Of a DNA stretch of 64,000 bases, positions 41,918-49,480 are shown in pieces (the first letter of the stretch is position 1; the number at the start of each line of letters is the position of its first letter). Both the position numbers and the translations under genes were made by a program. The DNA lies in contig NZ_LKPJ01000030.1 in assembly GCF_001443045.1 (NCBI RefSeq), positions 28,796 through 92,795 on the forward strand. The letters run 5' to 3'. The notes under the pieces were generated by a model. It was given only the letters and a program-made list of their open reading frames with translations, was not told the DNA's origin and searched no databases. The stretch comes from Burkholderia ambifaria (lineage in GTDB: Bacteria; Pseudomonadota; Gammaproteobacteria; Burkholderiales; Burkholderiaceae).

Positions 41918-43267
41918 TTACGCGCTGCAACGGCACCCGTCCCACGCGATCCGAGCGAACAGCGCGTGCAGCTTTGCGCCCCGTGCGGCGTTCAGCGCGC
42001 ATGCATGGGCGACGCGTCCGGCCAGGTGTGCGCGGAAATCCGGGTGCGCGGCGCGATTCTGCGACGCCGGTCCGTGGCGGATGCAATTGGTCAGGATGGC
42101 CTTCAGGACATCGAACTCGTCGCGCGCCAGGTTCGGATGGCGATTGACGACCACGCCGGCCAGTTGCTGCCGCACGCCGCGCCGCATCACGCGCGTCTTG
42201 CGCAACTGCAGCGCGAAACCTTCGTCGAGCGCGATCGCGGCGACTCTCGCCTGCAGCCGCCCGGCCTCGCGCGCCAGCGTGGCGCCGCCCGAGAACGCGA
42301 GATCGTCCGCGTAGCGCGTATAGCTCGCGTCGAGCGAACGCGCGAGCGCGGCGAGCCGCATGTCGAGCCGGAACGCGCACAGGTTCGCCAGCGCCGGCGA
42401 GGTCGGCGCGCCCTGCGGCAAGTGGCGGTTGCGGTAGCGCTGGCGGCTTGCCCAGTCGAACCGGTCGCGCAGGTCGGGGGCGAGCAGCCGTGCCGACGGC
42501 ACGCGGTTGGTGCACAGCGCGGTCAGCGTTCGCGCGACTTCCGCCGGATAGCCGAGCGTCGTGAACAACGCATGAACCCGCGCCGCGCGCACCGACACGA
42601 AGAAATCCGCGAGATCGAAGCGGACGACGACGTCGCGATCCGCATGCGGCGCGGCGAACGACACGATCCCGCGTCCCCGGCGAAAGCCGTGTGCCGCGTC
42701 GTGCGGCGCGATGCGATCGAGCAGGCCGTGCAGGATGCGGCGCTGCGCTTCGCGCAGCCGGCCCTTCGGGATCTCGATCAGGCGGCAGCCGCCGCGGCGC
42801 TTGTCGTAGCCCGCGTACGTGTAGTGATGCAGCGGCGAGCCGCTACCGCGCGCGTCGACGCGCCAGCGGTCGGCCAGCCAGTCGAGCTCGGGCGCGCTCA
42901 CGCCGAGCCAGCTTGCAAGGTCGCCGCACGTCGGCCATTGCGGCACGTCGACGCCCGCGAGCCGCGGCGGCAGCGGCCGCTGCACCGGCGGCCGGGGAAT
43001 GATGCGCACCACGACCGGCCGATGATGGCCGTACCACGCGATCATGAACGCCGACGTATCGGCCAGCGCGCTTGCGAGCAGATCGGTATCGACGTCGGTC
43101 CAGTGCGTGCCGAAGTGCGTGATCGCGTGATCCACGAGCGCGTGCACCCACGACGGCGCGGCGCCGAGTACGGTTGCGATGCGCTCGAGCATGCCGCCGC
43201 GTTCGGGCGGGCCGGCCAGCATCGCATCGGCAATCAAGCGGGCTGTATCGAACCGGGATACGTGCAT
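41918..43267 (-). CDS. Retron-type reverse transcriptase
   Basis: A 449-residue reverse transcriptase from the ATG at 43267. Palm motifs are in order: L-I-E-I-P-K-G-R-L-R-E-A-Q-R-R-I-L (about 164-179), H-G-F-R-R-G-R-G-I (193-201), F-D-L-A-D-F-F with catalytic D218, L-P-Q-G-A-P-T-S-P-A-L-A-N (283-295), and Y-A-D-D (319-322). Retron hallmarks appear in altered form: S-F-A-A-P-H (203-208) where N-A-x-x-H is usual, and Q-L-A-G-V-V-V-N (368-375) where V-T-G is usual. About 140 residues precede the first palm motif, including W-L-G-V-S-A-P-E-L-D-W. The ncRNA-like element at 43278-43442 sits directly upstream on the same strand. It should make a branched RNA-DNA hybrid (msDNA), as antiphage retrons do. 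Confidence 0.88.
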   Translation of the reverse strand: MHVSRFDTARLIADAMLAGPPERGGMLERIATVLGAAPSWVHALVDHAITHFGTHWTDVDTDLLASALADTSAFMIAWYGHHRPVVVRIIPRPPVQRPLPPRLAGVDVPQWPTCGDLASWLGVSAPELDWLADRWRVDARGSGSPLHHYTYAGYDKRRGGCRLIEIPKGRLREAQRRILHGLLDRIAPHDAAHGFRRGRGIVSFAAPHADRDVVVRFDLADFFVSVRAARVHALFTTLGYPAEVARTLTALCTNRVPSARLLAPDLRDRFDWASRQRYRNRHLPQGAPTSPALANLCAFRLDMRLAALARSLDASYTRYADDLAFSGGATLAREAGRLQARVAAIALDEGFALQLRKTRVMRRGVRQQLAGVVVNRHPNLARDEFDVLKAILTNCIRHGPASQNRAAHPDFRAHLAGRVAHACALNAARGAKLHALFARIAWDGCRCSA

Positions 43268-43277
43268 GGCGAAGAAT

Positions 43278-43442
43278 GGGCGGGACGATGAGTCAACGTG
43301 ACAGGTGCTGCGAGAGCAGTCGTTGCGCAACGCGCAACCTGCGCTCTTGCGACGCATCGGGGTGTCGGTTTCATCCACGGGGTAGCCCCGTAGTCTCGGA
43401 ACATCGGCTGCCTGTTCCGGGGGTGTGCTTGACCCACCGCCC
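43278..43442 (-). ncRNA. Candidate retron msr-msd ncRNA
   Basis: Read on the minus strand, the element opens with a1 (gggcggtgggtca, 43442-43430) and closes with a2 (43295-43278). tgactca and ccgccc of a2 pair with the two halves of a1, allowing one G-U pair and a five-base bulge. AGC follows a1 immediately; in known retrons that G primes reverse transcription through its 2'-OH. Two short msr-like hairpins follow: cggaaca/tgttccg (43419-43397, 7-bp perfect) and acgggg/ccccgt (43391-43377, 3-base loop). An msd-like long stem comes next: gcaagagc/gctctcgc (43350-43343 with 43317-43310, one mismatch) enclosing gttgcgc/gcgcaac (43338-43322). The a2 end is ten bases before the RT start codon. Confidence 0.75.
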
Positions 43443-43453
43443 CGCGACGCGAC

Positions 43454-43481
43454 TTTAATGGCCGGGCGCGCGGGGTGTCAA
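43454..43481 (-). promoter_or_regulatory. Candidate promoter of the retron ncRNA
   Basis: On the minus strand a perfect -35 box TTGACA (43481-43476) is followed after 16 bases by ATTAAA (43459-43454), the only AT-rich patch nearby. Initiation about seven bases further would fall just before the a1 segment of the retron ncRNA at 43442, the expected position. The -10 box is weak. Confidence 0.5.
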
Positions 43482-43500
43482 ATGACGGGTCGCGCGACGC

Positions 43501-44073
43501 TCATGCCCGTCGCGCAAAAAGCGCGCTGAACGCGATCGGCGACACGCCGACGCCGGCCATGTTGTTCAGCATCGTCGCCCAGGTCGCGTTGGCAACGCTG
43601 ACCGGAAACGATCGCACGCGGTTCGCAAGCAGCCAGTAGGTGCGCGTCATGCCGTCGCTCATCGCGACTTCGCAGCTGCTGCCGATCGTCCAGTAGCCGA
43701 CGCTCGGCAGCGTGACCGGCTCAAGGCGACCGGCCCGGAATGCGGCGGGAGCCGTCGCATACTTGCTGTCGAGCGGCATCGCCGAACGCGGTACGCAGTC
43801 CTGCGCATCCGGTCGCGGAAAAGCCGGGCTCGTGCCGAGCCACAGCGCGTAGAACGTATCGGCATCGATATGGACGACGTAACGGTCCGCTTCGCCGGGC
43901 GACGCGGCCAGAAAGCAGTCGGCCTGACCGGGAACGGGCACGCGCCAGGTCGCGCGCTGCGCGCTCAGGTCGACCAGTTCGCGCGCCTGCGCGCGCGGCC
44001 GGATGGAAGGCGGTCGCCCGGCGTCGCGCAGGTCGCGCGCACGATCGAGTCCGATACGAAGACGTGTCGGCAT
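43501..44073 (-). CDS. Hypothetical protein, possibly of the plasmid fertility inhibition factor family
   Basis: A 190-residue cytoplasmic protein. The central part (D-R-Y-V-V-H-I-D-A-D-T-F-Y-A-L-W) and the later D-G-M-T-R-T-Y-W-L-L-A-N-R-V-R-S-F-P-V recall, from memory, proteins annotated as plasmid fertility inhibition factors, which act against conjugative transfer of another plasmid. I could not check this by alignment. It lies directly upstream of the retron ncRNA and reverse transcriptase on the same strand, with only the ncRNA promoter between. It is the closest candidate for an accessory or effector gene of the retron. No catalytic motif is evident. Confidence 0.5.
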   Translation of the reverse strand: MPTRLRIGLDRARDLRDAGRPPSIRPRAQARELVDLSAQRATWRVPVPGQADCFLAASPGEADRYVVHIDADTFYALWLGTSPAFPRPDAQDCVPRSAMPLDSKYATAPAAFRAGRLEPVTLPSVGYWTIGSSCEVAMSDGMTRTYWLLANRVRSFPVSVANATWATMLNNMAGVGVSPIAFSALFARRA

Positions 44074-44249
44074 GAGCGCGCTCTTGCTCTCGTGATTTGT
44101 TCGTATCCGTCAGGGCATCGGCGAAGCGGACGCGCCACCCCACGGCCCCGACGTTTCCCGGCAATCGAGAATGTTGCGCAGTGTTGCGTCTCGCGATGCA
44201 CTCAAGATGACCGCTGCCGCGCGTTGCGGCATCGCGGCGCGCGCCGTCC

Positions 44250-45203
44250 TTACGGCAGCGGCGGCGCGTCGCGCAACACGGCTTGCAGCCCGGCCGCGAA
44301 CGGCGTCGCGTGATCGATCCCGAGTGCGCGCACGCTCGCCGCATCCAGATGGCAGTCGTATGGACGCGGCGTCGCATCGGCCGGCGTGTCGATCCGCGCG
44401 AGCGCCGCGTCGACGCCGAGCGCGGCCGCGATCCGCTGCGCGATGTCGTACTTCGTCATCGGTTCCTCGCCCGACCAATGCCGAATGCCGGTGACGGGCG
44501 AGCCCGCAAGATGGCGCAGCGTCAGGTCGCGGATGACCGCCGCGACGTCGGGCGTCCAGGTCGGATAGCGGATCGCCCATGCGTCCATGCCGACCGCATC
44601 CGCGCCCGGTCGCGCGGACGCGACGATCGCCGGCACGAGGCTCGTGACGGCCGACTCGCGCCAGTCGACGATCGGGCCATAGAGCAACGGCAGGCGCAGC
44701 ACGCACGCAAGCGGCGATGCGACGAGCAACGCGGCCTCGCCTTCCAGCTTGGTCCGGCCGTAGATGTTCAGCGGGTTCGGCACGGCATCTTCGCGGTACG
44801 GCGCGGCCGTGCCGTCGAACACGTAGTCGGTGGAAATGCCGAGCGTCCACGCGCCATAGCGCGCGGCGAGTGCGCCGATACGGGCCGGTGCGTCGACGTT
44901 GATCGCACGCGCGGCCGCGGGATCGCGTTCGCAGACGTCCGGGCGGCGTTCGGCGGCGCAGATGATCACGGCAGCCGGCCGGCGGGTGTCGAACAGGTGT
45001 TCGAGCGCCGGCTGGTCGAGAACGTCGAGCCGGGCGACGTTTTCCGGCGGCAGCGCGAGGCGCCGTGCGCCCGCGGTGTCCGGGTTCCGGATGGTGGCGA
45101 GCAGCGTCAGCGACGATTCGTGGGACAGCGATGCGGCGACCGCACGGCCGAGCAGGCCGGACGCGCCGATGAGGAGAATGGTCGGGGGCGACACGATAGC
45201 CAA
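44250..45203 (-). CDS. Sugar-nucleotide reductase-like SDR protein (dTDP-4-dehydrorhamnose reductase family)
   Basis: A 317-residue extended short-chain dehydrogenase. The NAD(P) motif is L-L-I-G-A-S-G-L-L-G-R-A-V-A. Further motifs are G-I-S-T-D-Y-V-F-D-G and the catalytic Y-x-x-x-K as Y-G-R-T-K-L-E-G-E, both hallmarks of RmlD/MAT2B-type proteins. No rhamnose pathway genes (rmlABC) are adjacent, so its role may differ from rhamnose synthesis. It stands alone between two terminator-like regions, with 176 bases lacking a gene downstream (44074-44249). Confidence 0.85.
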   Translation of the reverse strand: MAIVSPPTILLIGASGLLGRAVAASLSHESSLTLLATIRNPDTAGARRLALPPENVARLDVLDQPALEHLFDTRRPAAVIICAAERRPDVCERDPAAARAINVDAPARIGALAARYGAWTLGISTDYVFDGTAAPYREDAVPNPLNIYGRTKLEGEAALLVASPLACVLRLPLLYGPIVDWRESAVTSLVPAIVASARPGADAVGMDAWAIRYPTWTPDVAAVIRDLTLRHLAGSPVTGIRHWSGEEPMTKYDIAQRIAAALGVDAALARIDTPADATPRPYDCHLDAASVRALGIDHATPFAAGLQAVLRDAPPLP

Positions 45204-45303
45204 CCGTGAAAGGGGGTGAGGGCCCCCAATCTATACGAGAACCGGCAACCGATGTCGATTTCGGTCGCACGTCGACGACGTGCGACCAGTGGAAATGGAA
45301 CAA

Positions 45304-45333
45304 GGCCCGGTGCGCGATTGCGCGCACCGGGCC
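45304..45333 (-). terminator. Intrinsic terminator after the DoxX gene
   Basis: A perfect 13-bp stem (ggcccggtgcgcg, 45304-45316, with 45321-45333) with a 4-base loop lies 32 bases after the DoxX stop on the minus strand, followed by a T-rich stretch (ttgttccatttcc). Confidence 0.75.
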
Positions 45334-45365
45334 CGTCGTGCAGCGCGACGTCTCGCGCTCGCGGG

Positions 45366-45779
45366 TTACTTCCGGTCGAACGAATACCGGCCCGGCCCCG
45401 TGACCGCGAGCAACAGCAGCCCGCCGATGATGCTGATGTTCTTGTAGAAGTTGATCATCGCGAGGTACTGGTCCATGCCCTGCAGCGCCCAGTAGCGATG
45501 CCCGATCAACGCGGTCGCAAGCGTATAGACCGCGAACACCAGTGCGAGCGGACGCGTATAGAACCCGACCGCGATCAGCGCGCCGCCGACCAGCTCGACC
45601 GCCACCGCGATCACGGCAGACAGCTCGGGCGACGGCGCCCCCGTCGACGCCATGTACGCGACCGTGCCCGAGAAGCCGTTCAGCTTCTGCCAGCCGAACA
45701 GCACGAACAGGATCATCATCAGCACGCGAGCGGCCAGCAGCAGCTCGTCCTTCTTCGACTCCAGCGAAATGTAACGCAT
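45366..45779 (-). CDS. DoxX-family membrane protein
   Basis: A 137-residue protein from the ATG at 45779 with four hydrophobic helices. The first two carry R-V-L-M-M-I-L-F-V-L-F-G-W-Q-K-L and the pair motif V-A-V-E-L-V-G-G-A-L-I-A-V-G-F-Y-T-R, typical of DoxX/YphA proteins. Members of this family are linked to oxidative-stress defence and membrane thiol or quinone handling, but the biochemical role is unclear. The longer frame to 45932 has no start site that fits. A terminator hairpin follows. Confidence 0.85.
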   Translation of the reverse strand: MRYISLESKKDELLLAARVLMMILFVLFGWQKLNGFSGTVAYMASTGAPSPELSAVIAVAVELVGGALIAVGFYTRPLALVFAVYTLATALIGHRYWALQGMDQYLAMINFYKNISIIGGLLLLAVTGPGRYSFDRK

Positions 45780-46095
45780 AGCGATCACCTTGAATTGACG
45801 GTTTGACGCATTCGGTGCCGACGTCCGCCGGACGGCGAACCACGGATCGACAACGAACCCTCCTCGCACGATCGAACCGCGGGCCGGTCGGCCCGCCGCC
45901 GAAGAATCCGTCCGGTCGCGCCGTCGTGGCACGCTGCGGAGCGGTTCTGGCGAAGCACGGGTGCCAGTCTACTGTCTCACCGCAAATCATCAATCCGTCA
46001 AAACAAGATTGGCTGTCTCCATCCAGTGGACAATTGTCACGTAACAAACGCGCCATGTGTGGCCGGCACGCCGGTCGGCGCACCGCCCGGCCGGA
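45780..46095. other. Intergenic region upstream of doxX
   Basis: 316 bases with no convincing gene. The right part is AT-richer than its surroundings and contains a perfect 10-bp palindrome gacaattgtc (46029-46038), which could be an operator. The doxX promoter should lie near 45790-45850 but no clear boxes were seen. Confidence 0.4.
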
Positions 46096-47121
46096 TCACA
46101 TCACGTCGATCGGAAGCGTCTTGTCGAGATTGTCGTGCCACGCGCGAATGGTCTTCGGCACGGTCTTTTTCCACGCCGGCACGGTCGTGTAGTAGCGCAT
46201 CCGCACCTGGTCGTGCGCATCGAATACGAGCAGCCCGATCCACAGCTCGGTGCCCCGGTGCATCACGATCGCGGCGTTCGTCGTCGCGATGCCGCGCACC
46301 CAGTAAGACCTCGCGCTGGCGTTCAGGCCGTCGAGATCCTTCTCGTCCGCGCTGTAGTTGATCATGTCGACGAGCGTCTGATAGTCGGCGCCGAGCAGCT
46401 TGTGTGCGATCGCGTTCTGCCGCGCATCGTCGAGCACCTTCAGGGTCACGAGATCAGCCGGCGGGCTTGCCTGAGCCTTCGACGCCGTCACGTAGTCGCC
46501 CGAATACACGACGCCCGCACCGGCGCCGCAATCGCCATCGCTGCCCTGCTGCGCGACCTGCATGCGCCCACCCTTGCGGCTGAAATCGAGCCGGCACTGG
46601 TCCTGACGAAACGTGCCGCGGTCGCCGTGCAGTTCGATATCGCCGCTGAGTCCGCCAGTATTCGCGCCGTTGTTGCCGCTCAGTTCGAAGTGAAGACGCG
46701 GTGCCGTGCCGGTGAACGTCAGCACGCCGCCGAACGACGGGTTGTCGCTGTCGCGATACCACGTCTGCTGCCATCGGTCGGCTGCAAGCGGCGTGCCGTT
46801 CAGGCTCGCGAGCCGCTCGCGATAGCGATCGCCGACGCACGCGGCGTCGCCGCCGCACTGGTCGCGCTGCTTGAGCCATTTCCGTTGCGCGGCTTTCAAC
46901 GCAACCGCATCGCCGCCTTTGGCCAGCGCCTTCTTCCATGCCGCCGACAACTGGCCGTCGAGCGACGACAGGCCGGCGTCCGCGCAGATCGCCTTCTCGG
47001 TCGGCGAAGCGGCTTTCGCGCAGTCGAAGCCGGCGGCATGCGCGGCCGGCGGCGCGATCGTCAGGACTGCAAATATCACGGCGGATGGCAAGATCGCGTT
47101 CCGCACCTGCCGGCCGTGCAT
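46096..47121 (-). CDS. Secreted protein with N-terminal LprI (DUF1311) domain
   Basis: A 341-residue protein from the ATG at 47121, behind a GAGGG site; the ATG at 47175 adds 18 residues without one. A signal peptide ends A-A-H-A-A-G. The mature N-terminus has the LprI pattern: F-D-C-A-K-A-A-S-P-T-E-K-A-I-C, L-D-G-Q-L-S-A-A-W, Q-R-K-W-L-K-Q-R-D-Q-C and C-V-G-D-R-Y-R-E-R-L, with paired cysteines forming disulphides. LprI-type domains are known as lysozyme inhibitors in some bacteria. The C-terminal two thirds is unrecognised and ends with a helical W-H-D-N-L-D-K region. Confidence 0.75.
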   Translation of the reverse strand: MHGRQVRNAILPSAVIFAVLTIAPPAAHAAGFDCAKAASPTEKAICADAGLSSLDGQLSAAWKKALAKGGDAVALKAAQRKWLKQRDQCGGDAACVGDRYRERLASLNGTPLAADRWQQTWYRDSDNPSFGGVLTFTGTAPRLHFELSGNNGANTGGLSGDIELHGDRGTFRQDQCRLDFSRKGGRMQVAQQGSDGDCGAGAGVVYSGDYVTASKAQASPPADLVTLKVLDDARQNAIAHKLLGADYQTLVDMINYSADEKDLDGLNASARSYWVRGIATTNAAIVMHRGTELWIGLLVFDAHDQVRMRYYTTVPAWKKTVPKTIRAWHDNLDKTLPIDVM

Positions 47122-47680
47122 CACGGCTTGCCCTCGCTCGCCGGCGCGAGCATTCGATCGGTTCTGGATTGTCATGGCCTGGATCGTCGCTGGGTCGCGG
47201 ACCTGTAAAAACGTCGTGTCCGCAACGTTCGAGGTAAAAGTACCCGACGCGGCATGCGCGGCATGTCACGCCCGCCGAAGCGTAACCCGAACCGGCCGCG
47301 CCATCCACACCGATCACGCACACGACGACGGCGACGCTCGCGAAGGCCGGCAGCGCCGTGTCTTGCGAGCGTTTCGCGAGGGCGCCCCACTTGCCTGGTC
47401 GTCAGCTTCCCTCCGCAGCCGTCGAGCCGGCCATTCATGACCTTGACCTGACGTGCATTCATCGCGACGCCGGCACATCGCGACCAGAAGCGCACCTTGA
47501 CCCAAACCGCATCGAGCGTCGTGTGCGCATGATCGACGGATCGCCGCTCACGATGCGAAGATGACCCGACCGATTCCCCGCGTCGCTCGACAATCTCCGC
47601 AGATCCTGCGGAGATTACGCCCCTGTTCGCCGCACGCCTGTTCCGCGACCGTCGCCGGCCCGCACCGCCCCTGTGGCCGG
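47122..47680. other. Long intergenic region with one hairpin
   Basis: About 560 bases separate the LprI-domain gene from the LysR gene. Open frames here are arginine/histidine-rich and look non-coding. The only structured element noted is the hairpin at 47592-47616. The LprI promoter should lie in the left part but no boxes could be assigned. Confidence 0.45.
47592..47616 (-). terminator. Hairpin downstream of the LysR gene
   Basis: Perfect 10-bp arms (aatctccgca, 47592-47601, and tgcggagatt, 47607-47616) with a 5-base loop, 64 bases after the LysR stop on the minus strand. No T run follows, so termination may be factor-assisted. Confidence 0.45.
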
Positions 47681-48565
47681 CTATCCGCGCATGCCCAGCC
47701 GTTCCGCCAGAAACCCGATGAACGTGCGCAGCGTGACGAACCCTTCCCGATGCTGCGGGAACACCGCGTTCAGCGTGATCGGCGACGGCGCGTACGCGTC
47801 GAGCACCGGCACGAGCGCACCGCTGTCGAGCGCCGCGCCGACGATGAAATGCGGCAGCAGTGCGATGCCGAGCCCGGCGATCGCCGCGTCGCGCACGACT
47901 TCGCCGTTGTTCGCGACGAGCGGCCCCTGCACGTCGAACGTGCGCGCCACGCCGTCGATCCGGAATTCCCAGCCGACGCGCCGCTCGCGGCCGTACATCA
48001 GGCACGTATGCCCGGCGAGATCGGCCGGCGTCCCGGGCGTGCCCTGCCGCTTCAGGTAAGCGGGGCTCGCGCACGCGATCATCTTCCATGCACCCAGCGC
48101 TCGCGCGATCAGCGTGGAATCCTCGAGCGCGCCGATCCGCAGCACGAGGTCGAAACCCTCGCCGATCAGGTCGACGCGCCGGTCGGTCAGGTCGAGGTTC
48201 AACCGCACGGCCGGATGCGCGGACAGGAATTCGGCGATCAGCGGCGACACGTGCGTGATCCCGAACGACAGCGGCGCGCTGATCTTCAGCGAGCCGTGCA
48301 GCTCGGTGCTGCGCACCGACATCGCCTGCTCGGCGTCGGCAACCTCCGCGAGGATCCGCTGCGCACGCGCATAGAACTCCTGCCCCGATTCCGTAACCGC
48401 GAGATTGCGCGTGTTGCGATGCAGGAGACGCACGCCGAGCGACGCTTCCAGCGCCATCGTACGCCGGCTCACGAACTGCTTGGACAGCATCAGTTGATCG
48501 GCCGCCGCCGTGAAGCTGCCCGCGTCGACGGTCGCGACGAAGATCCTCAGATCGTTGAGTTCCAT
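47681..48565 (-). CDS. LysR-family transcriptional regulator
   Basis: A 294-residue regulator from the ATG at 48565 (M-E-L-N-D-L-R-I-F-V), chosen because GGAG lies eight bases upstream; a GTG at 48574 is too close to that site. The N-terminal winged helix shows A-G-S-F-T-A-A-A-D-Q-L-M-L-S-K-Q-F-V-S-R-R, with R-L-L-H-R-N-T-R following. The C-terminal substrate-binding fold has G-I-A-L-L-P-H-F near the end. It diverges from the pirin gene across 128 bases, so control of pirin and wrbA is likely. A perfect-spaced promoter for it is at 48590-48617. Confidence 0.9.
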   Translation of the reverse strand: MELNDLRIFVATVDAGSFTAAADQLMLSKQFVSRRTMALEASLGVRLLHRNTRNLAVTESGQEFYARAQRILAEVADAEQAMSVRSTELHGSLKISAPLSFGITHVSPLIAEFLSAHPAVRLNLDLTDRRVDLIGEGFDLVLRIGALEDSTLIARALGAWKMIACASPAYLKRQGTPGTPADLAGHTCLMYGRERRVGWEFRIDGVARTFDVQGPLVANNGEVVRDAAIAGLGIALLPHFIVGAALDSGALVPVLDAYAPSPITLNAVFPQHREGFVTLRTFIGFLAERLGMRG

Positions 48566-48589
48566 ATTGTCCACTCCGAAGTGACAGTC

Positions 48590-48617
48590 ATTATCTATAC
48601 AGCCATTTATTTGTCAA
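48590..48617 (-). promoter_or_regulatory. Strong sigma70-type promoter for the LysR gene
   Basis: On the minus strand a perfect TTGACA (48617-48612) and GATAAT (48595-48590) are separated by 16 bases. A near-palindrome (gtccactccgaagtgac, about 48570-48586) lies between this promoter and the LysR start and may be an autoregulatory LysR site. Confidence 0.55.
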
Positions 48618-48693
48618 ATCGATTGACCTAAGATTCACCTCAACGAACGGCCGGGCCCACTTCCGAGGTCCGGCGGACATCCAGGAAAAAATC

Positions 48694-49419
48694 ATGATCG
48701 AGACTCGTGCAGCAAACCAACGTGGCCGTGCCGAGCATGGCTGGCTCAGCTCCCGTCACACGTTTTCTTTCGCGAATTACTACGATCCGAAGCAAGTCGG
48801 CTTCTCCGACCTGCTGGTGATCAACGACGACCGCGTCGCGCCGGGCCGCGGCTTCGGCACGCACCCGCACCGCGACATGGAAATCCTGTCGTACGTGCTC
48901 GACGGCGCGCTGGAACACAAGGATTCGATGGGCACCGGGTCGGTGATCGTGCCGGGCGACGTCCAGTTGATGAGCGCGGGGACCGGCGTGCGTCACAGCG
49001 AGTTCAATCACTCGCACGAGACGCCCGTCCACTTCCTGCAGATCTGGGTCGGGCCGTCCGAGAAGGGTGCCGAGCCGCGCTATCAGCAGACGAATGTCGC
49101 GGCGGCCGACAAGCGCGGCAAGCTCACGCCGATCGTATCGCCCGACGGTAACGGCGGTTCGCTGACGATCCGCCAGGACACGCGGATCTACGCGGGCCTG
49201 TTCGACGGCGACGAGCGCGCCACGCTCGAACTGGCAGCGGACCGCTTCGCCTATGTGCACGTTGCACGCGGAAGCGTGACGGTCAACGGCGTGACGCTCG
49301 GCGAAGGCGACGGCGCGCGCATCCGCGGCGAACAGGCGCTGACGTTCGCCGACGGCAAGGATGCCGAGGTGCTGGTATTCGACCTGCGCCCGGTCGAAGT
49401 GACGGCCGAGTGGGCATGA
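48694..49419 (+). CDS. Pirin-family protein
   Basis: A 241-residue bicupin. It has the pirin signature G-F-G-T-H-P-H-R-D-M-E-I-L-S-Y-V-L-D-G, whose histidines and glutamate bind iron in the N-terminal cupin, followed by G-D-V-Q-L-M-S-A-G-T-G-V-R-H-S-E-F-N. YhhW-type pirins can show quercetin 2,3-dioxygenase activity; many are redox sensors. The ATG is preceded by AGGAAAA. It diverges from the LysR gene and is followed by a terminator and then wrbA, a typical LysR-pirin-quinone reductase set for oxidative or electrophile stress. Confidence 0.9.
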   Translation: MIETRAANQRGRAEHGWLSSRHTFSFANYYDPKQVGFSDLLVINDDRVAPGRGFGTHPHRDMEILSYVLDGALEHKDSMGTGSVIVPGDVQLMSAGTGVRHSEFNHSHETPVHFLQIWVGPSEKGAEPRYQQTNVAAADKRGKLTPIVSPDGNGGSLTIRQDTRIYAGLFDGDERATLELAADRFAYVHVARGSVTVNGVTLGEGDGARIRGEQALTFADGKDAEVLVFDLRPVEVTAEWA

Positions 49420-49436
49420 CGCCCGTTCGGAAAACC

Positions 49437-49459
49437 AGGCCCCGCTGACTGCGGGGCCT
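49437..49459 (+). terminator. Intrinsic terminator between pirin and wrbA genes
   Basis: Perfect 9-bp arms (aggccccgc, 49437-49445, and gcggggcct, 49451-49459) with a 5-base loop, followed by a short T-rich tail (tctt). It lies 18 bases after the pirin stop, so wrbA is partly insulated from or attenuated behind pirin. Confidence 0.7.
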
Positions 49460-49480
49460 TCTTAATCGGAGATTCGCAAC

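Noticed and set aside
43377..43391. The acgggg/ccccgt hairpin as a simple terminator of the upstream gene
   Set aside because: It has no T run, is more than 100 bases after the stop codon, and sits in order within the retron-like ncRNA structure.
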